Shown here: positions 34,637-43,653 of the stretch, piece by piece
Numbering within the stretch: the stretch's first letter is position 1
Layout: each line of letters begins with the position of its first letter
NCBI RefSeq assembly: GCF_001612725.1
Contig: NZ_BDAZ01000019.1
Span: 62,001 to 126,000 of the forward strand
Length of the DNA: 64,000 nt
Source of the DNA: Nocardia anaemiae NBRC 100462
Lineage (GTDB): Bacteria > Actinomycetota > Actinomycetes > Mycobacteriales > Mycobacteriaceae
Reading direction: 5' to 3'
Notes under the pieces: model-generated
What the model was told of the DNA's origin: nothing
The model's input: only the letters and a program-made list of their open reading frames with translations
Database searches by the model: none
Made by a program: the position numbers and the translations under genes

Positions 34637-37600
34637 CTCCTCGGCGAGAACCTTCACCGTGTCGCGAATCTGGTCCTCGGTGTGACACGCTGTAACGAAG
34701 AAGCGCAGGCGGGCAAGGTTTTCCGGGACCGCAGGGTAGAGAATCGGGTTGACATTGATGCCGCGGCGCAGCAGCGCGTTCGACAGTGTCAGCGTCCGCA
34801 TCGAGTCACCGATGATGCACGGAATGATCGGGGTATCCGCGCTGTCGCCGGTGTCGATACCGGCGTCGCGAGCCAAGCGCAGGAACAGCTCCGCGTTGCG
34901 CCGCAAGCGATCCAGCGGCGTGCGGTCGGCGCGCAGTTGGCGGATCGCCGCCGCCGAGGCGGCCGCGTTCATCGGAGTCATGCCGACGCTGTAGACGAAT
35001 CCCGGCGTGGTGTATTTGAGGAAGCGGATCAATTCGGCGCTGCCCGCCACGTACCCGCCGCACCCGGCCAGTGCCTTCGACATGGTGCCGGACCACAATT
35101 CGACATCGCCGCGATCGACGCCGAAATATTCGCCGATCCCGCCACCACCGGCGCCGAGCACACCGATGCTGTGCGCCTCATCGATCATCAACAGCGCCTG
35201 ATGCTTGCGCTTGACCTCGATGATCGCGGGCAGATCCGGAATATCGCCGTCCTGGCTGTATACGCCTTCGATCAGGATCAGCACGCGGCGGTACTGGTGC
35301 CGGATCTCGGTGAGCAGGCGGTCGAGTGCCGCATGGTCGTTGTGCGGGAACGGCCGCCGCGTCGCGCCGGACAGTTTGCAGCCCTGCAGGATGCTGTCGT
35401 GCGCGAGGCTGTCGTGGATCACCAGATCCTGCGGGCCGACGATATGGCCGATGATCGTGACATTCGTCGAATGCCCGCCGACGAGTGCCATCGCATCCTC
35501 GGTGCCGAGCAGACCGGCGAGTTCGGCCTCCAGTTCGCGGTGCACCGGCTTCTCGCCGGAGAGCACGCGGCTGGCCGAGCACGAACTGCCGTAGCGGGCG
35601 ACCGAATCCTGCACCGCCGCCACGACCGCCGGATGACCGGACAGGCCAAGGTAGTTGTAGCTGGAGAAGTTGAGCACCGGCGCGCCGTCGATCAGTGAGG
35701 TGTCCCGGGTGACGCCGTCGTTGACCAGGAAGTACGGATTCGACAGTCCGAGCGCCTCGGCGCCGGAGAGCCGATCGGCGATCGCCCGCACCTCGGCGAA
35801 TTCGGAGATCCGATACTCCGGTGCGACGGCGACGCGTTCCGGTTCGGGTTCGGGCGTGGGCGCACCGGTGACCTGAGCAGCGACATAGCCGATGACATCA
35901 CCGAGTGTCGTCGCCGCCGTGAACCAACTCGGATCGATGCGCAGTCCGGGAAGTTTGCGGACGAGTCCGCCGAACAGGTCGGTGAGCATGATCGAATCGA
36001 GTCCGAGGCCATCGGTGATCGTCTGGTCGTCCCGCAGTCGGTCGGCCGGGAAGCCGCTGACCCTGGCCATCTCCGCGCGCACCATGCCAGCGACCGCCTC
36101 TGGGGCGACGGCCGTCCGCTCGATATCCGGCAGCGGTGTCCGGACGTCGGTGGATGCCGTTGCGATACTTGCCAATACGGCTGCCTGCTCGCGGAAGAGT
36201 GCGATCAATTGATCCATAGTGGTTGTTGCCTCGGGGGGTGTGGAAGTCGTGGTTTGGGTGCGTGGTTCGAGCCAGAATCGGTGTGCGGTCGAGAATTCGT
36301 AGGTGGGCAGGCGGTGACGGACTCGTTGCGCCGGTCCGTAGAGCTGATCCCAATCGGGGGTGAAACCGTCGCGGTACAGCGAGGCAACGGTTTGCGCGAA
36401 TTCGGCGCCCGTCGCACCCGGTCCCGGGTTCGGCACCAGGCAGCGCGGTGTCATCTCGGGCCGTATCCGGCCGACCAAGGTGGTCAGGATGCGGCGCGGG
36501 CCGATCTCGATCAGATGGCTGGGCTCGGTGCCGAGCGCGGCCTCGACCGCATCGGCGAAACGTACTGTGGCACTGATGTGTTCGGTCCAGTACCCGGCAT
36601 CCATCATTTCGGACTCGTCGAGCAGGCGGCCGTGCACAGTCGAATAGATGGGAAGGCTCGGCGGCCGGTAGCTGCAACCGCGGGCGACGGCCTCGAATTC
36701 GGCCAACATCGGTTCCATCAGTGGACTGTGGAACGCATCGGATACGTTGAGCGCCTTGGTAGTCACCCCGCGTGCCTCGAGCGCGGCCCGGATCCGGTCG
36801 AGCGCGGCGCCGGGACCGGAAAGCACGAGTTCCGCGCCCGCGTTGACGGCGGCGATCGCGACCATGGGTTCGTCCGCGATCAGATCGGCGACCGTGTCCG
36901 CGTCGGCGCGCACGGCGAGCATCGCGCCGCCCTCCGGCAGCTGCTGCATCAGCCGACCGCGCGCCACCACCAGTCGACAGGCGTCGTCGAGGTCGAAAAC
37001 TCCCGCGACGGCCGCTGCCGCGAATTCACCGATGCTGTGCCCGATGAGCCATGCGGGCCGCACGCCCGTGTCGGCGAGTGCCCGGGCGAGCGCGTATTCC
37101 ATCGCGAAGATGGCGGGTTGGGCCAGCTCGGTGCGGTCGATATCGGTGCTCTCATCGAGCAGCAGGTCGCGCACCGATCGATCCAGGTATTCGATCATGC
37201 AATCGTCGACTGCCCAGAGGGCGTGCTGGAACGAAGGGTTCGCCGCCTCCAATGCCCTTGCCATGCCAGCGAATTGCGAGCCCTGACCGGTGAACATCCA
37301 CCCGGTGTGGACCGCTTGTGCCACACCGACTTCCGGATCGTCCCGCAGGCGGGCGATGGCTTCGGCACGATCGGCCGCGACGACTGCGAGTCGAGTGCGC
37401 CCCGAGGCTTTGACCTGGTTACTGGTCCAGCACAGCTGCGCGAACCGGTCCTCGGGCGCGGTCGTCAATGCATCGGCGAGACGAAGTGCGTTGCGTCGCA
37501 ACCCTTCCTGGTCATTCGACGACAGCGTGAGCACACCACCACCGGGCGCCGCCGCAGCTGTCTTCGCGGGTGCGCTCGCCAGCACGATATGCGCATTCGT

Positions 37601-38830
37601 GCCACCGATCCCGAAGCTGCTGACCCCGCCGAGCGCCGGTCCGTGCAGCGGCATCGGTTCGGCGACCAGGCGCAGACCATGCTGACTCAGCCGCAGACGA
37701 GCGTTTTCCTGCTCGGCGAATCTCGTCGGCGCGACCACACCGTGGTGCAGACCGAGCGCGACCTTGATCAGTCCGGCGACGCCGGCGGCGCCCTCGGTGT
37801 GGCCGAGATTGCCCTTGATCGAGCCGATGCCGCAGGGCTGCGCGCGGTTCGATCCGTGCAGTGCGCCGAGCGCCTTGACCTCGATCATGTCACCGAGAAT
37901 CGTTCCGGTGCCGTGTGCTTCGATGAAGTCGACGTCCTGCGGCCGTACTCCGGCGCGCTGATACGCCTCGCTGATGACCTGCTGCTGTGCCCACCGGTTC
38001 GGCGCGGTGATGCCGTTGCTGCGGCCGTCGGAGTTTACCGCGCTGCCCTTGATCACGGCGTAGACCGGCAGCCCCTCGGCCACCGCATCGGCCAGACGCC
38101 GCAGCACGAGCACGGCGACACCCTCACCGCGCACGATTCCATCGGCATTGCCGCTGAACGGTTTACAGCGGGCATCGGGCGCGGACAGGCCCGCCTGGGT
38201 ATAGAACACACCCACGGCCGGAGTGAGCACGAGGTTCACGCCACCGGCGACCGCCTGATCGCATTCGCCGGAAGCCAATGCGGCGCAGGCGAGATGGATC
38301 GAGACAAGCGATGAGGAACAGGCGGTGTCGACCGCCATACTGGGACCGCGCAGATCGAGCTGATAGGACAGCCGGTTCGCGGTCATGAAGTAGCCATTGC
38401 CCGAACCGTGCTGCGGCGTGATCGCGGCGTAATCGCTCATCTGCAGATTCGCCCACTCGTTGGCCATCACGCCGACGAAAACGCCGGTGCGCGAACCGCT
38501 CTGGGTCCGCGGATCGAGCGCGGCATCCTCGAAGGCGCGCCAGGTGGCCTGCAGCAGCAGGCGCTGTTGCGGATCCATCGCTTCTGCCTCGCGCGGTGCG
38601 ATGCCGAAGAATTCGTGGTCGAACGCGTCCGCGTCGTCGAGGAAGCCGCCGCTGCGGGTGTTGATGGTGCCGGGCGCACCGGCCGGATCGTGGAAGTCGT
38701 CGGCGTGCCAGCGGTTCGCGGGCACCTCCGAAATCGCATCTCGTCCGTCGAGCAGCAACTGCCACAGTGCGGCGGGATCGGGGGCGTGCGGGAATCGGCA
38801 GTCGAGGCCGACGATGGCGATATCGGTCAT
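34580..38830 (-). CDS. Type I polyketide synthase KS-AT-ACP-alpha-oxoamine synthase
   Basis: 1416 residues from the ATG at 38830, which overlaps the ACP stop by 4 bp. Domains: KS (1-425; Cys171 in 'DTACSSSL', His306 in 'EAHGTGT', His344 in 'NLGHTEG'), AT (510-800; Ser599 in 'GHSIGE', 'SDAFHSP' near 700 suggesting malonyl-CoA), ACP (905-990; Ser946 in 'GLDSIML'), and a PLP alpha-oxoamine synthase (1005-1400; Lys1252 in 'GTMSKALAG', 'LMIDEAHSIGVLG'). No KR, DH, ER or TE. It would extend an acyl-ACP once and release the beta-ketoacyl chain by decarboxylative condensation with an amino acid. The last 57 bp overlap a convergent gene. Confidence 0.92.
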   Translation of the reverse strand: MTDIAIVGLDCRFPHAPDPAALWQLLLDGRDAISEVPANRWHADDFHDPAGAPGTINTRSGGFLDDADAFDHEFFGIAPREAEAMDPQQRLLLQATWRAFEDAALDPRTQSGSRTGVFVGVMANEWANLQMSDYAAITPQHGSGNGYFMTANRLSYQLDLRGPSMAVDTACSSSLVSIHLACAALASGECDQAVAGGVNLVLTPAVGVFYTQAGLSAPDARCKPFSGNADGIVRGEGVAVLVLRRLADAVAEGLPVYAVIKGSAVNSDGRSNGITAPNRWAQQQVISEAYQRAGVRPQDVDFIEAHGTGTILGDMIEVKALGALHGSNRAQPCGIGSIKGNLGHTEGAAGVAGLIKVALGLHHGVVAPTRFAEQENARLRLSQHGLRLVAEPMPLHGPALGGVSSFGIGGTNAHIVLASAPAKTAAAAPGGGVLTLSSNDQEGLRRNALRLADALTTAPEDRFAQLCWTSNQVKASGRTRLAVVAADRAEAIARLRDDPEVGVAQAVHTGWMFTGQGSQFAGMARALEAANPSFQHALWAVDDCMIEYLDRSVRDLLLDESTDIDRTELAQPAIFAMEYALARALADTGVRPAWLIGHSIGEFAAAAVAGVFDLDDACRLVVARGRLMQQLPEGGAMLAVRADADTVADLIADEPMVAIAAVNAGAELVLSGPGAALDRIRAALEARGVTTKALNVSDAFHSPLMEPMLAEFEAVARGCSYRPPSLPIYSTVHGRLLDESEMMDAGYWTEHISATVRFADAVEAALGTEPSHLIEIGPRRILTTLVGRIRPEMTPRCLVPNPGPGATGAEFAQTVASLYRDGFTPDWDQLYGPAQRVRHRLPTYEFSTAHRFWLEPRTQTTTSTPPEATTTMDQLIALFREQAAVLASIATASTDVRTPLPDIERTAVAPEAVAGMVRAEMARVSGFPADRLRDDQTITDGLGLDSIMLTDLFGGLVRKLPGLRIDPSWFTAATTLGDVIGYVAAQVTGAPTPEPEPERVAVAPEYRISEFAEVRAIADRLSGAEALGLSNPYFLVNDGVTRDTSLIDGAPVLNFSSYNYLGLSGHPAVVAAVQDSVARYGSSCSASRVLSGEKPVHRELEAELAGLLGTEDAMALVGGHSTNVTIIGHIVGPQDLVIHDSLAHDSILQGCKLSGATRRPFPHNDHAALDRLLTEIRHQYRRVLILIEGVYSQDGDIPDLPAIIEVKRKHQALLMIDEAHSIGVLGAGGGGIGEYFGVDRGDVELWSGTMSKALAGCGGYVAGSAELIRFLKYTTPGFVYSVGMTPMNAAASAAAIRQLRADRTPLDRLRRNAELFLRLARDAGIDTGDSADTPIIPCIIGDSMRTLTLSNALLRRGINVNPILYPAVPENLARLRFFVTACHTEDQIRDTVKVLAEESALLRSADRAELTTDFGE

Positions 38831-39093
38831 GCGGCTTCGGCGAGTTCGGCGGTCAGGTAGTCGGCGATATCGGCGATGGTGGGGTACTCGAACACGATGG
38901 TCGGGTCGAGATCGAGCGGCCACCGGTCTTCGATTTCACCGCACAGGCTCACCGCCGAAACGGAGTCCATGCCGAGTTCGGCGAGCGGGACCGTCGGATC
39001 CACCTCGTGCGGGGCACGGTCGGTGTAGTCTGCGACGCGGGTCACGAGCCAGTACTCGATGGTCCTCGGGCGGGATGCGGTGGTGGTGAACAA
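38827..39093 (-). CDS. Stand-alone acyl carrier protein
   Basis: 88 residues. Phosphopantetheine serine in 'LGMDSVSAV' about residue 43; the helix pattern 'TIEYWLVTRVADYTD' and 'FEYPTIADIADYL' fits a polyketide-type ACP. TTG start with CAGGAG 7 nt upstream. It lies 12 bp after the acyl-AMP ligase stop and overlaps the synthase start. It should accept the acyl chain from the ligase and pass it to the KS. Confidence 0.9.
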   Translation of the reverse strand: MFTTTASRPRTIEYWLVTRVADYTDRAPHEVDPTVPLAELGMDSVSAVSLCGEIEDRWPLDLDPTIVFEYPTIADIADYLTAELAEAA

Positions 39094-39105
39094 ATTCGCT
39101 CCTGT

Positions 39106-40773
39106 TCAGACGGTCAGTGACCGACGCAGTGCCGGTTCGAGATCTTCGTGCAGGACACCCTCGATGCGGTGTTGCAGAAACGCCGTGCGCATCGAGCCGC
39201 GCTGCACCTTGCCGCTGGTGGTGCGATGCACCGCGCGGCGTTCCACGAGAACGACATTCGGCGCGGGCACATCGAAACCGCGCGCGACGGCGGCCTTGAT
39301 CGTGGAGGTCAATTCGGCGAAGGTGGTGTCGCCGAGCAGCGCGGGCTGCACACCCTGCACCACGAGCAACCGCTCCCGACCGCCGGTGTCCACCGACACC
39401 GCGACCCCGACGCTGCCCGCGAGTGCGGGATGCAATTCGCGCACCGAATCCTCGATGTCCTGGGGATAGAAATTGCGGCCGTTGATGATCAGCAGATCCT
39501 TGCGGCGGCCGGTGACGAACAACTCGCCCGCGCTCAGCAGGCCGAGGTCACCGGTGCGCAGGTACGGCCCTTCGGTGTCGATATAAGCCTCGAAGGTGTC
39601 CCTGGTTTCCTCCGGACGGTTCCAGTAGCCCGCCGCGACGCTCGCGCCGCGAATCCAGATCTCGCCGATCGACTCGTCCGGCACCGGCTCTCGCGTGTGC
39701 GGGTCGACGATGCGAATGTCCAGACCGCGTGCCGCACTGCCGCATCCGACGAACCGGGCACCGTTTTCGGTATCGAAGTAGACCGGCGCCGCATCGATCC
39801 CGCCACCGGTGGCCAGCAAGGTCACCTCTGCCAGACCGTAGGCGGGCAGGAAGACCGACGGGCGCAGCCCGGCCGGTGCGAATCGCTCGAGTACTGCCGC
39901 CAAGGTCCGCTCGCGCACTGGCTCCGCCCCGCTCATCGCGATCTGCAAGGTGCTCAGATCCAACTCGGCCAACTGCTCGTCGCTCACCCGCCGCACGATC
40001 AGGTCGTAGGCGAAATTCGGGGCAGCGGTCAGGTTCGCGCGGTAGTCGTGGATGGCCCGTAGCCAGCGGACGGGACGCTTCAGGAACGTCGTCGGCGCCA
40101 TGAAAACCAGATTTCCGCCGTGGTAGATCGTCCCGAGCAGCATGCCGATGAGGCCCATATCGTGGAACTGCGGAATCCAGCTGACGCTCGTCATGGAATC
40201 GTCGATTCCGAGTTCGGCGATGGCGGCCTCGTTGTGCAAGAGATTGCCGTGCGTCACGACCACGCCCTTCGGCGTACCGGTCGAACCCGACGTGTACTGC
40301 AGGAAGGCGATCGTCGCGGCATCGATGGCGGGCATCCGCCACGCATCGGGATCGCCGAGCGGCCGGTCGGTGGCGAGCACGGTTGCGGTGGTCGCCGCCG
40401 CGACGAGCGGCTGCACGTCCTCGGTCGTGAGCACCAACTGGGCACCGGAGTCCGCGATCACCCCGGCGACCCGGCGCGCGCTGCGCTCGTCGTGCGGCAA
40501 AGGCGCGGGTACGGCGATGACACCGGCATACAGGCAGCCGAGGAATGCCCGCAGGAACGCTATGCCGTCGTGGTAGAGCAGCAGCACCGGCTCGGCCGAC
40601 TCGGGACGTGTCGCCAACCAGGCCGCGAGGGCCCGTGCGTCGCGATCGAGTTCGCGGTAGGTGACGCGCTCCTCGACCAGTTCGCGCCCGGCTTCGCGCA
40701 GGTAGATGTAGGACCGAGTATCCCCGTATGCACAGACCTGCCGCCGGACGTGATGAACGTAGGTCGGCTGCAT
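39106..40773 (-). CDS. Fatty acyl-AMP ligase (FAAL)
   Basis: 555 residues. ANL-superfamily motifs 'YTSGSTGTPKGVVVTHGNL' (A3), 'YGLAEVTL' (A5), 'YLRTGDLGLL' (A7) and 'KDLLIINGRNFYPQDIE' (A8/A10). The FAAL-type sequence 'PQFHDMGLIGMLLGTIYHGG' and the insertion region argue for adenylation and transfer to an ACP rather than to CoA. It activates a free fatty acid with ATP and loads the next-encoded ACP. First gene of a three-gene operon. A GGAGG site lies 10 nt upstream of the ATG. Confidence 0.9.
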   Translation of the reverse strand: MQPTYVHHVRRQVCAYGDTRSYIYLREAGRELVEERVTYRELDRDARALAAWLATRPESAEPVLLLYHDGIAFLRAFLGCLYAGVIAVPAPLPHDERSARRVAGVIADSGAQLVLTTEDVQPLVAAATTATVLATDRPLGDPDAWRMPAIDAATIAFLQYTSGSTGTPKGVVVTHGNLLHNEAAIAELGIDDSMTSVSWIPQFHDMGLIGMLLGTIYHGGNLVFMAPTTFLKRPVRWLRAIHDYRANLTAAPNFAYDLIVRRVSDEQLAELDLSTLQIAMSGAEPVRERTLAAVLERFAPAGLRPSVFLPAYGLAEVTLLATGGGIDAAPVYFDTENGARFVGCGSAARGLDIRIVDPHTREPVPDESIGEIWIRGASVAAGYWNRPEETRDTFEAYIDTEGPYLRTGDLGLLSAGELFVTGRRKDLLIINGRNFYPQDIEDSVRELHPALAGSVGVAVSVDTGGRERLLVVQGVQPALLGDTTFAELTSTIKAAVARGFDVPAPNVVLVERRAVHRTTSGKVQRGSMRTAFLQHRIEGVLHEDLEPALRRSLTV

Positions 40774-40805
40774 AGCTGGTATTCCTCCGGGGGCATCGGG
40801 AACGG

Positions 40806-40830
40806 GAACACGGATAACTTTCCGGTGTTC
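40806..40830. promoter_or_regulatory. Dyad upstream of the FAAL operon
   Basis: GAACACGGA and TCCGGTGTTC face each other across about 6 bp (outer arms GAACAC 40806-40811 and GTGTTC 40825-40830). It sits 33 bp upstream of the ligase start in a 285-bp gap and is a candidate operator for the lipid-polyketide operon. Confidence 0.4.
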
Positions 40831-40871
40831 GCGCCCCGGAGAACAGGAACCTCAGGGATCGCCCAGCAAAC

Positions 40872-40898
40872 CCGAGGGTGAGCGAATCTCACCCTTGG
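40872..40898. terminator. Terminator hairpin after the ThrE-like gene
   Basis: Arms CCGAGGGTGAG (40872-40882) and CTCACCCTTGG (40888-40898) match at 10 of 11 positions with a 5-nt loop. On the minus strand it follows the exporter gene and is followed by a short T-containing run. Confidence 0.5.
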
Positions 40899-41058
40899 TG
40901 GCCGCAGCAGTGTCCGACTCCGCTGGTCCAGAGCCTGCCGTCGGTGCTGTTGGTCGTCAAGACGATCGGCGCGGTACGCGCGGGGAGGGTGCGTACTGAG
41001 AGTCAGCTCGGGCGCCGTGCTGGGAATTCGGCGGCGAGTTCGGCGAATACCGCGGTAT

Positions 41059-42624
41059 TCAGCGCGAAGGCCCGCTGTCCTTCGTCGAGCGACCGGATTC
41101 GCGACGATGCGGAGGGCGCGGCAATCGGCGTCGGTGCACGATGACCGGTCGGCGGATCGAACCGAATCGGCTCAGGATCCGCGGTCTGCGCACGGTGCGG
41201 TCGAACCACTCACCGAGGGTGACACCCGCGGCCAGCGCACAGCCGACGCCGACCGCCGCGAGGACTTGATTGCCTCCGATCAACAACTCGTCGTTGAGCA
41301 GGGCATAGAGCCCGCGATACACCTTGAGACCGGGCAGCAGCGGGGTGATGCCCGCGAGCGCGACGACCAGCGGGGGAGTCAGCGCTCGGCGCGCCATCAG
41401 ACCACCGGCCAGACCGACCAGCGTCGCGGCGACCGCGGAGGAGATCACCGGACCGAAGCCGAGATGCTGTACGAGCAGAAAACAGATCGTGCCCGCCGCA
41501 CCGCCGAACGCGGCCGCGGCGAGCGCGCGGCGTTCGGCGTAGCAGGCGAGTGCGAACGCCAGCGCGGCCACCGCACCGGCCGCGATCTTGATCGGGAGAT
41601 CGGTGATATCGCGGCTCGAGGTCAGATAGACCGGTGGGATCGTGGCGCCGAGGATATCGCCGATCCGCAGTGCCATCGCGATGCCCGCGATAATGCCACC
41701 GGTCATCATCATGACCTCGAGCATGCGGGCGGTCGCGGTGATCGGCGCGCCGGTTATCGCGTCCTGCACCGCACCGACCAGCTGTAATCCACTGAGCAGC
41801 ACGGTGATTCCGGCGGCGATGACCAGTGTCGGGTCGACATCGATATGCAGGGTTGCCGCCAGGGTGGCCAGCAGCAGCGCCGGTGTCGCCGCGACCGCGC
41901 CGCCCACCACGTGCTGGAAGAAGAACGGCAGACCGTAGCGATTCAGGACGCGATTGACACGGTCGATGGCCAGGGTGGTGCCGAAGCTGACCGCGGCGAC
42001 CAGCCAGCCGCCGCCGAGCAGTGCCGCGATCGATGCGGCGAGCAGCGACCAGCCGAAGGTGGCGACCCAGCGGTGGTACGGATGCGGCGCTGAGGTGATC
42101 GCGTCCAGGCGGGCGCGCGCGTCCCCAGGTGGGACGACCTCATTGCGGATGCGGCGGGTGAGCCGGTCGACCGCGGCGAGGCGGGTGAAGTCCAGGGATC
42201 GGTACTTGACCACTCGCATGCTGCTGGCGGGCGGGAGCAGTGGACCGCGGTCGGCCCAGATCCTGATCGCGTCATAGGTGACGTCGATATCGCAGCGGGC
42301 CAGACCGTAGGTGGCGGCGATGAAGCGCACCTGCGTCATCGTGTCGTTGACGCCGGTACCAGAGGCCAGCACCACCTCGCCCACCCGCACGGCCAGATCG
42401 AGCACCTCGGCGACGCGGGCATCGTCGGTGAGATCGATCGGTTGCAGCGGCGTCGGCGCGGCGACGATGTGGTCGGCGGTGGCCGGACGGTCGGCGACCA
42501 GCAGGTCGACCGCCTGTTTGACGACCGGAACGCGGGGCGCTCGCAGGAAGCGCAAGCGCGGCCGCCTGGCCGCTTGATCGCCCGGGGCGGTGTCGTCTCC
42601 TCCTGGAAATGTGTCCGGACCCAT
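41059..42624 (-). CDS. ThrE-family threonine/serine exporter-like membrane protein
   Basis: 521 residues. N-terminal ThrE domain ('EVLDLAVRVGEVVLASGTGVNDT', 'GLARCDIDVTYDAIRIWADRGPLLPPASSMRVVKYRS') and about ten membrane segments from residue 200 on, including 'LPFFFQHVVGGAVAATPALLLATLAATLH' and 'PLVVALAGITPLLPGLKVYRGLYALL'. The family exports threonine and serine with proton motive force. I chose the ATG at 42624; an open frame running to 43488 is antisense to the next gene. It is transcribed toward the FAAL operon but separated by a hairpin and 285 bp. Confidence 0.85.
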   Translation of the reverse strand: MGPDTFPGGDDTAPGDQAARRPRLRFLRAPRVPVVKQAVDLLVADRPATADHIVAAPTPLQPIDLTDDARVAEVLDLAVRVGEVVLASGTGVNDTMTQVRFIAATYGLARCDIDVTYDAIRIWADRGPLLPPASSMRVVKYRSLDFTRLAAVDRLTRRIRNEVVPPGDARARLDAITSAPHPYHRWVATFGWSLLAASIAALLGGGWLVAAVSFGTTLAIDRVNRVLNRYGLPFFFQHVVGGAVAATPALLLATLAATLHIDVDPTLVIAAGITVLLSGLQLVGAVQDAITGAPITATARMLEVMMMTGGIIAGIAMALRIGDILGATIPPVYLTSSRDITDLPIKIAAGAVAALAFALACYAERRALAAAAFGGAAGTICFLLVQHLGFGPVISSAVAATLVGLAGGLMARRALTPPLVVALAGITPLLPGLKVYRGLYALLNDELLIGGNQVLAAVGVGCALAAGVTLGEWFDRTVRRPRILSRFGSIRRPVIVHRRRLPRPPHRRESGRSTKDSGPSR

Positions 42625-42734
42625 GAGCGCGACCGTAGTCAACCGAGGCCGGGGTTCGCATCCATGGTGGTCCGAGGCACCCTCTCGAGGGCCGGACGGT
42701 TGTCCGGACACTTGGTCGAAGCCGCCAAAAGTGA

Positions 42735-42748
42735 TAGAACTTGTTCTA
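42735..42748. promoter_or_regulatory. KstR-type operator
   Basis: TAGAACTTGTTCTA is a perfect 14-bp palindrome that fits the published KstR consensus TnnAACnnGTTnnA. It lies 23 bp upstream of the F420-type oxidoreductase start. KstR is the TetR repressor of cholesterol catabolism in mycobacteria and rhodococci. Confidence 0.7.
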
Positions 42749-42771
42749 ATTTGCAGATGGGAGCGTGCACG

Positions 42772-43626
42772 GTGCGGTACGGAATTGTGTTGTTCACCAG
42801 TGACCGGGGCATTACGCCCGCCGATGCGGCCGCGGCCGCCGAACAAGCCGGATTCGACGCCTTCTACGTGCCAGAACACACCCATATTCCGGTGGTTCGA
42901 GCGGCGGCGCATCCGCGCACCGGGGATGCGAGCCTGCCCGACGACCGGTATCTGCGCACGCTGGACCCGTGGGTCGCGCTGGCCACCGCGGCGGCGGTCA
43001 CCAGCCGGATCACGCTGTCCACCGCGGTCGCCCTGCCCGCCGAACACCATCCGATCACGCTGGCCAAAACGCTCGCCTCGCTGGATCATCTGTCCGGCGG
43101 TCGAGTCAGTCTCGGCGTCGGCTTCGGTTGGAATACCGACGAAATGGCGCACCACGGAGTGCCCGCGAATAAGCGCAGGACGGTGTTGCGCGAACATCTG
43201 GATGCCATGCGCGCATTGTGGTCGGAGGAGGAGGCCAGCTTCGCGGGGCAATTCGTGAATTTCGGGCCGAGCTGGTCCTGGCCCAAGCCGGTGCAGAAAC
43301 GGATTCCGGTGATTCTCGGTGCGGCCGGGACCGAGCAGTCGTTCACCTGGCTGGCCAAGAACGCCGACGGCTGGCTCACCACCCCCACCGAGGACGGCCT
43401 CGGAGCGAAGATCGAACTGCTGCACCGGGTGTGGCGCGAGCACGAGCGCGAAGGCAGCCCGGAGATCATCGCACTGGCCGGACGGCACGATGCGGCGCAG
43501 CTCGCGCGGTGGGCCGAATTGGGTATTACCGAGGCCGTTTTCGGCCTGCCGGATCGCGATGCCGATGACGTGCGCGCATACCTGAGCCGTCTCGCCGGGA
43601 AGCTCGGTCTCGAAGCAGCCCGCTGA
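42772..43626 (+). CDS. LLM-class F420-dependent oxidoreductase
   Basis: 284-residue luciferase-like TIM barrel. 'GIVLFTSDRGITPADAAAAAEQAGFDAFYVPEHTHIP', 'LDHLSGGRVSLGVGFGWNTDEMAHHGV' and 'PVILGAAGTEQSFTWLAKNADGWL' are typical of the F420-dependent group. It probably moves a hydride between F420 and a ketone, alcohol or enone. From memory, a relative (Rv3520c) belongs to the M. tuberculosis KstR regulon, which fits the operator seen here. GTG start at 42772 with GGGAG 8 nt upstream; an ATG at 42757 is in frame. Confidence 0.87.
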   Translation: MRYGIVLFTSDRGITPADAAAAAEQAGFDAFYVPEHTHIPVVRAAAHPRTGDASLPDDRYLRTLDPWVALATAAAVTSRITLSTAVALPAEHHPITLAKTLASLDHLSGGRVSLGVGFGWNTDEMAHHGVPANKRRTVLREHLDAMRALWSEEEASFAGQFVNFGPSWSWPKPVQKRIPVILGAAGTEQSFTWLAKNADGWLTTPTEDGLGAKIELLHRVWREHEREGSPEIIALAGRHDAAQLARWAELGITEAVFGLPDRDADDVRAYLSRLAGKLGLEAAR

Positions 43627-43653
43627 TACCGAGCGGTGTCGGCGGGCTTTCCG

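Noticed and set aside
36209..38314. 701-codon open frame antisense to the polyketide synthase
   Set aside because: Lies fully opposite the KS and AT domains whose active sites are intact; no family features.
42625..43488. N-terminal extension of the ThrE-like protein
   Set aside because: Antisense to the F420-type oxidoreductase; the family N-terminus begins near 42624.
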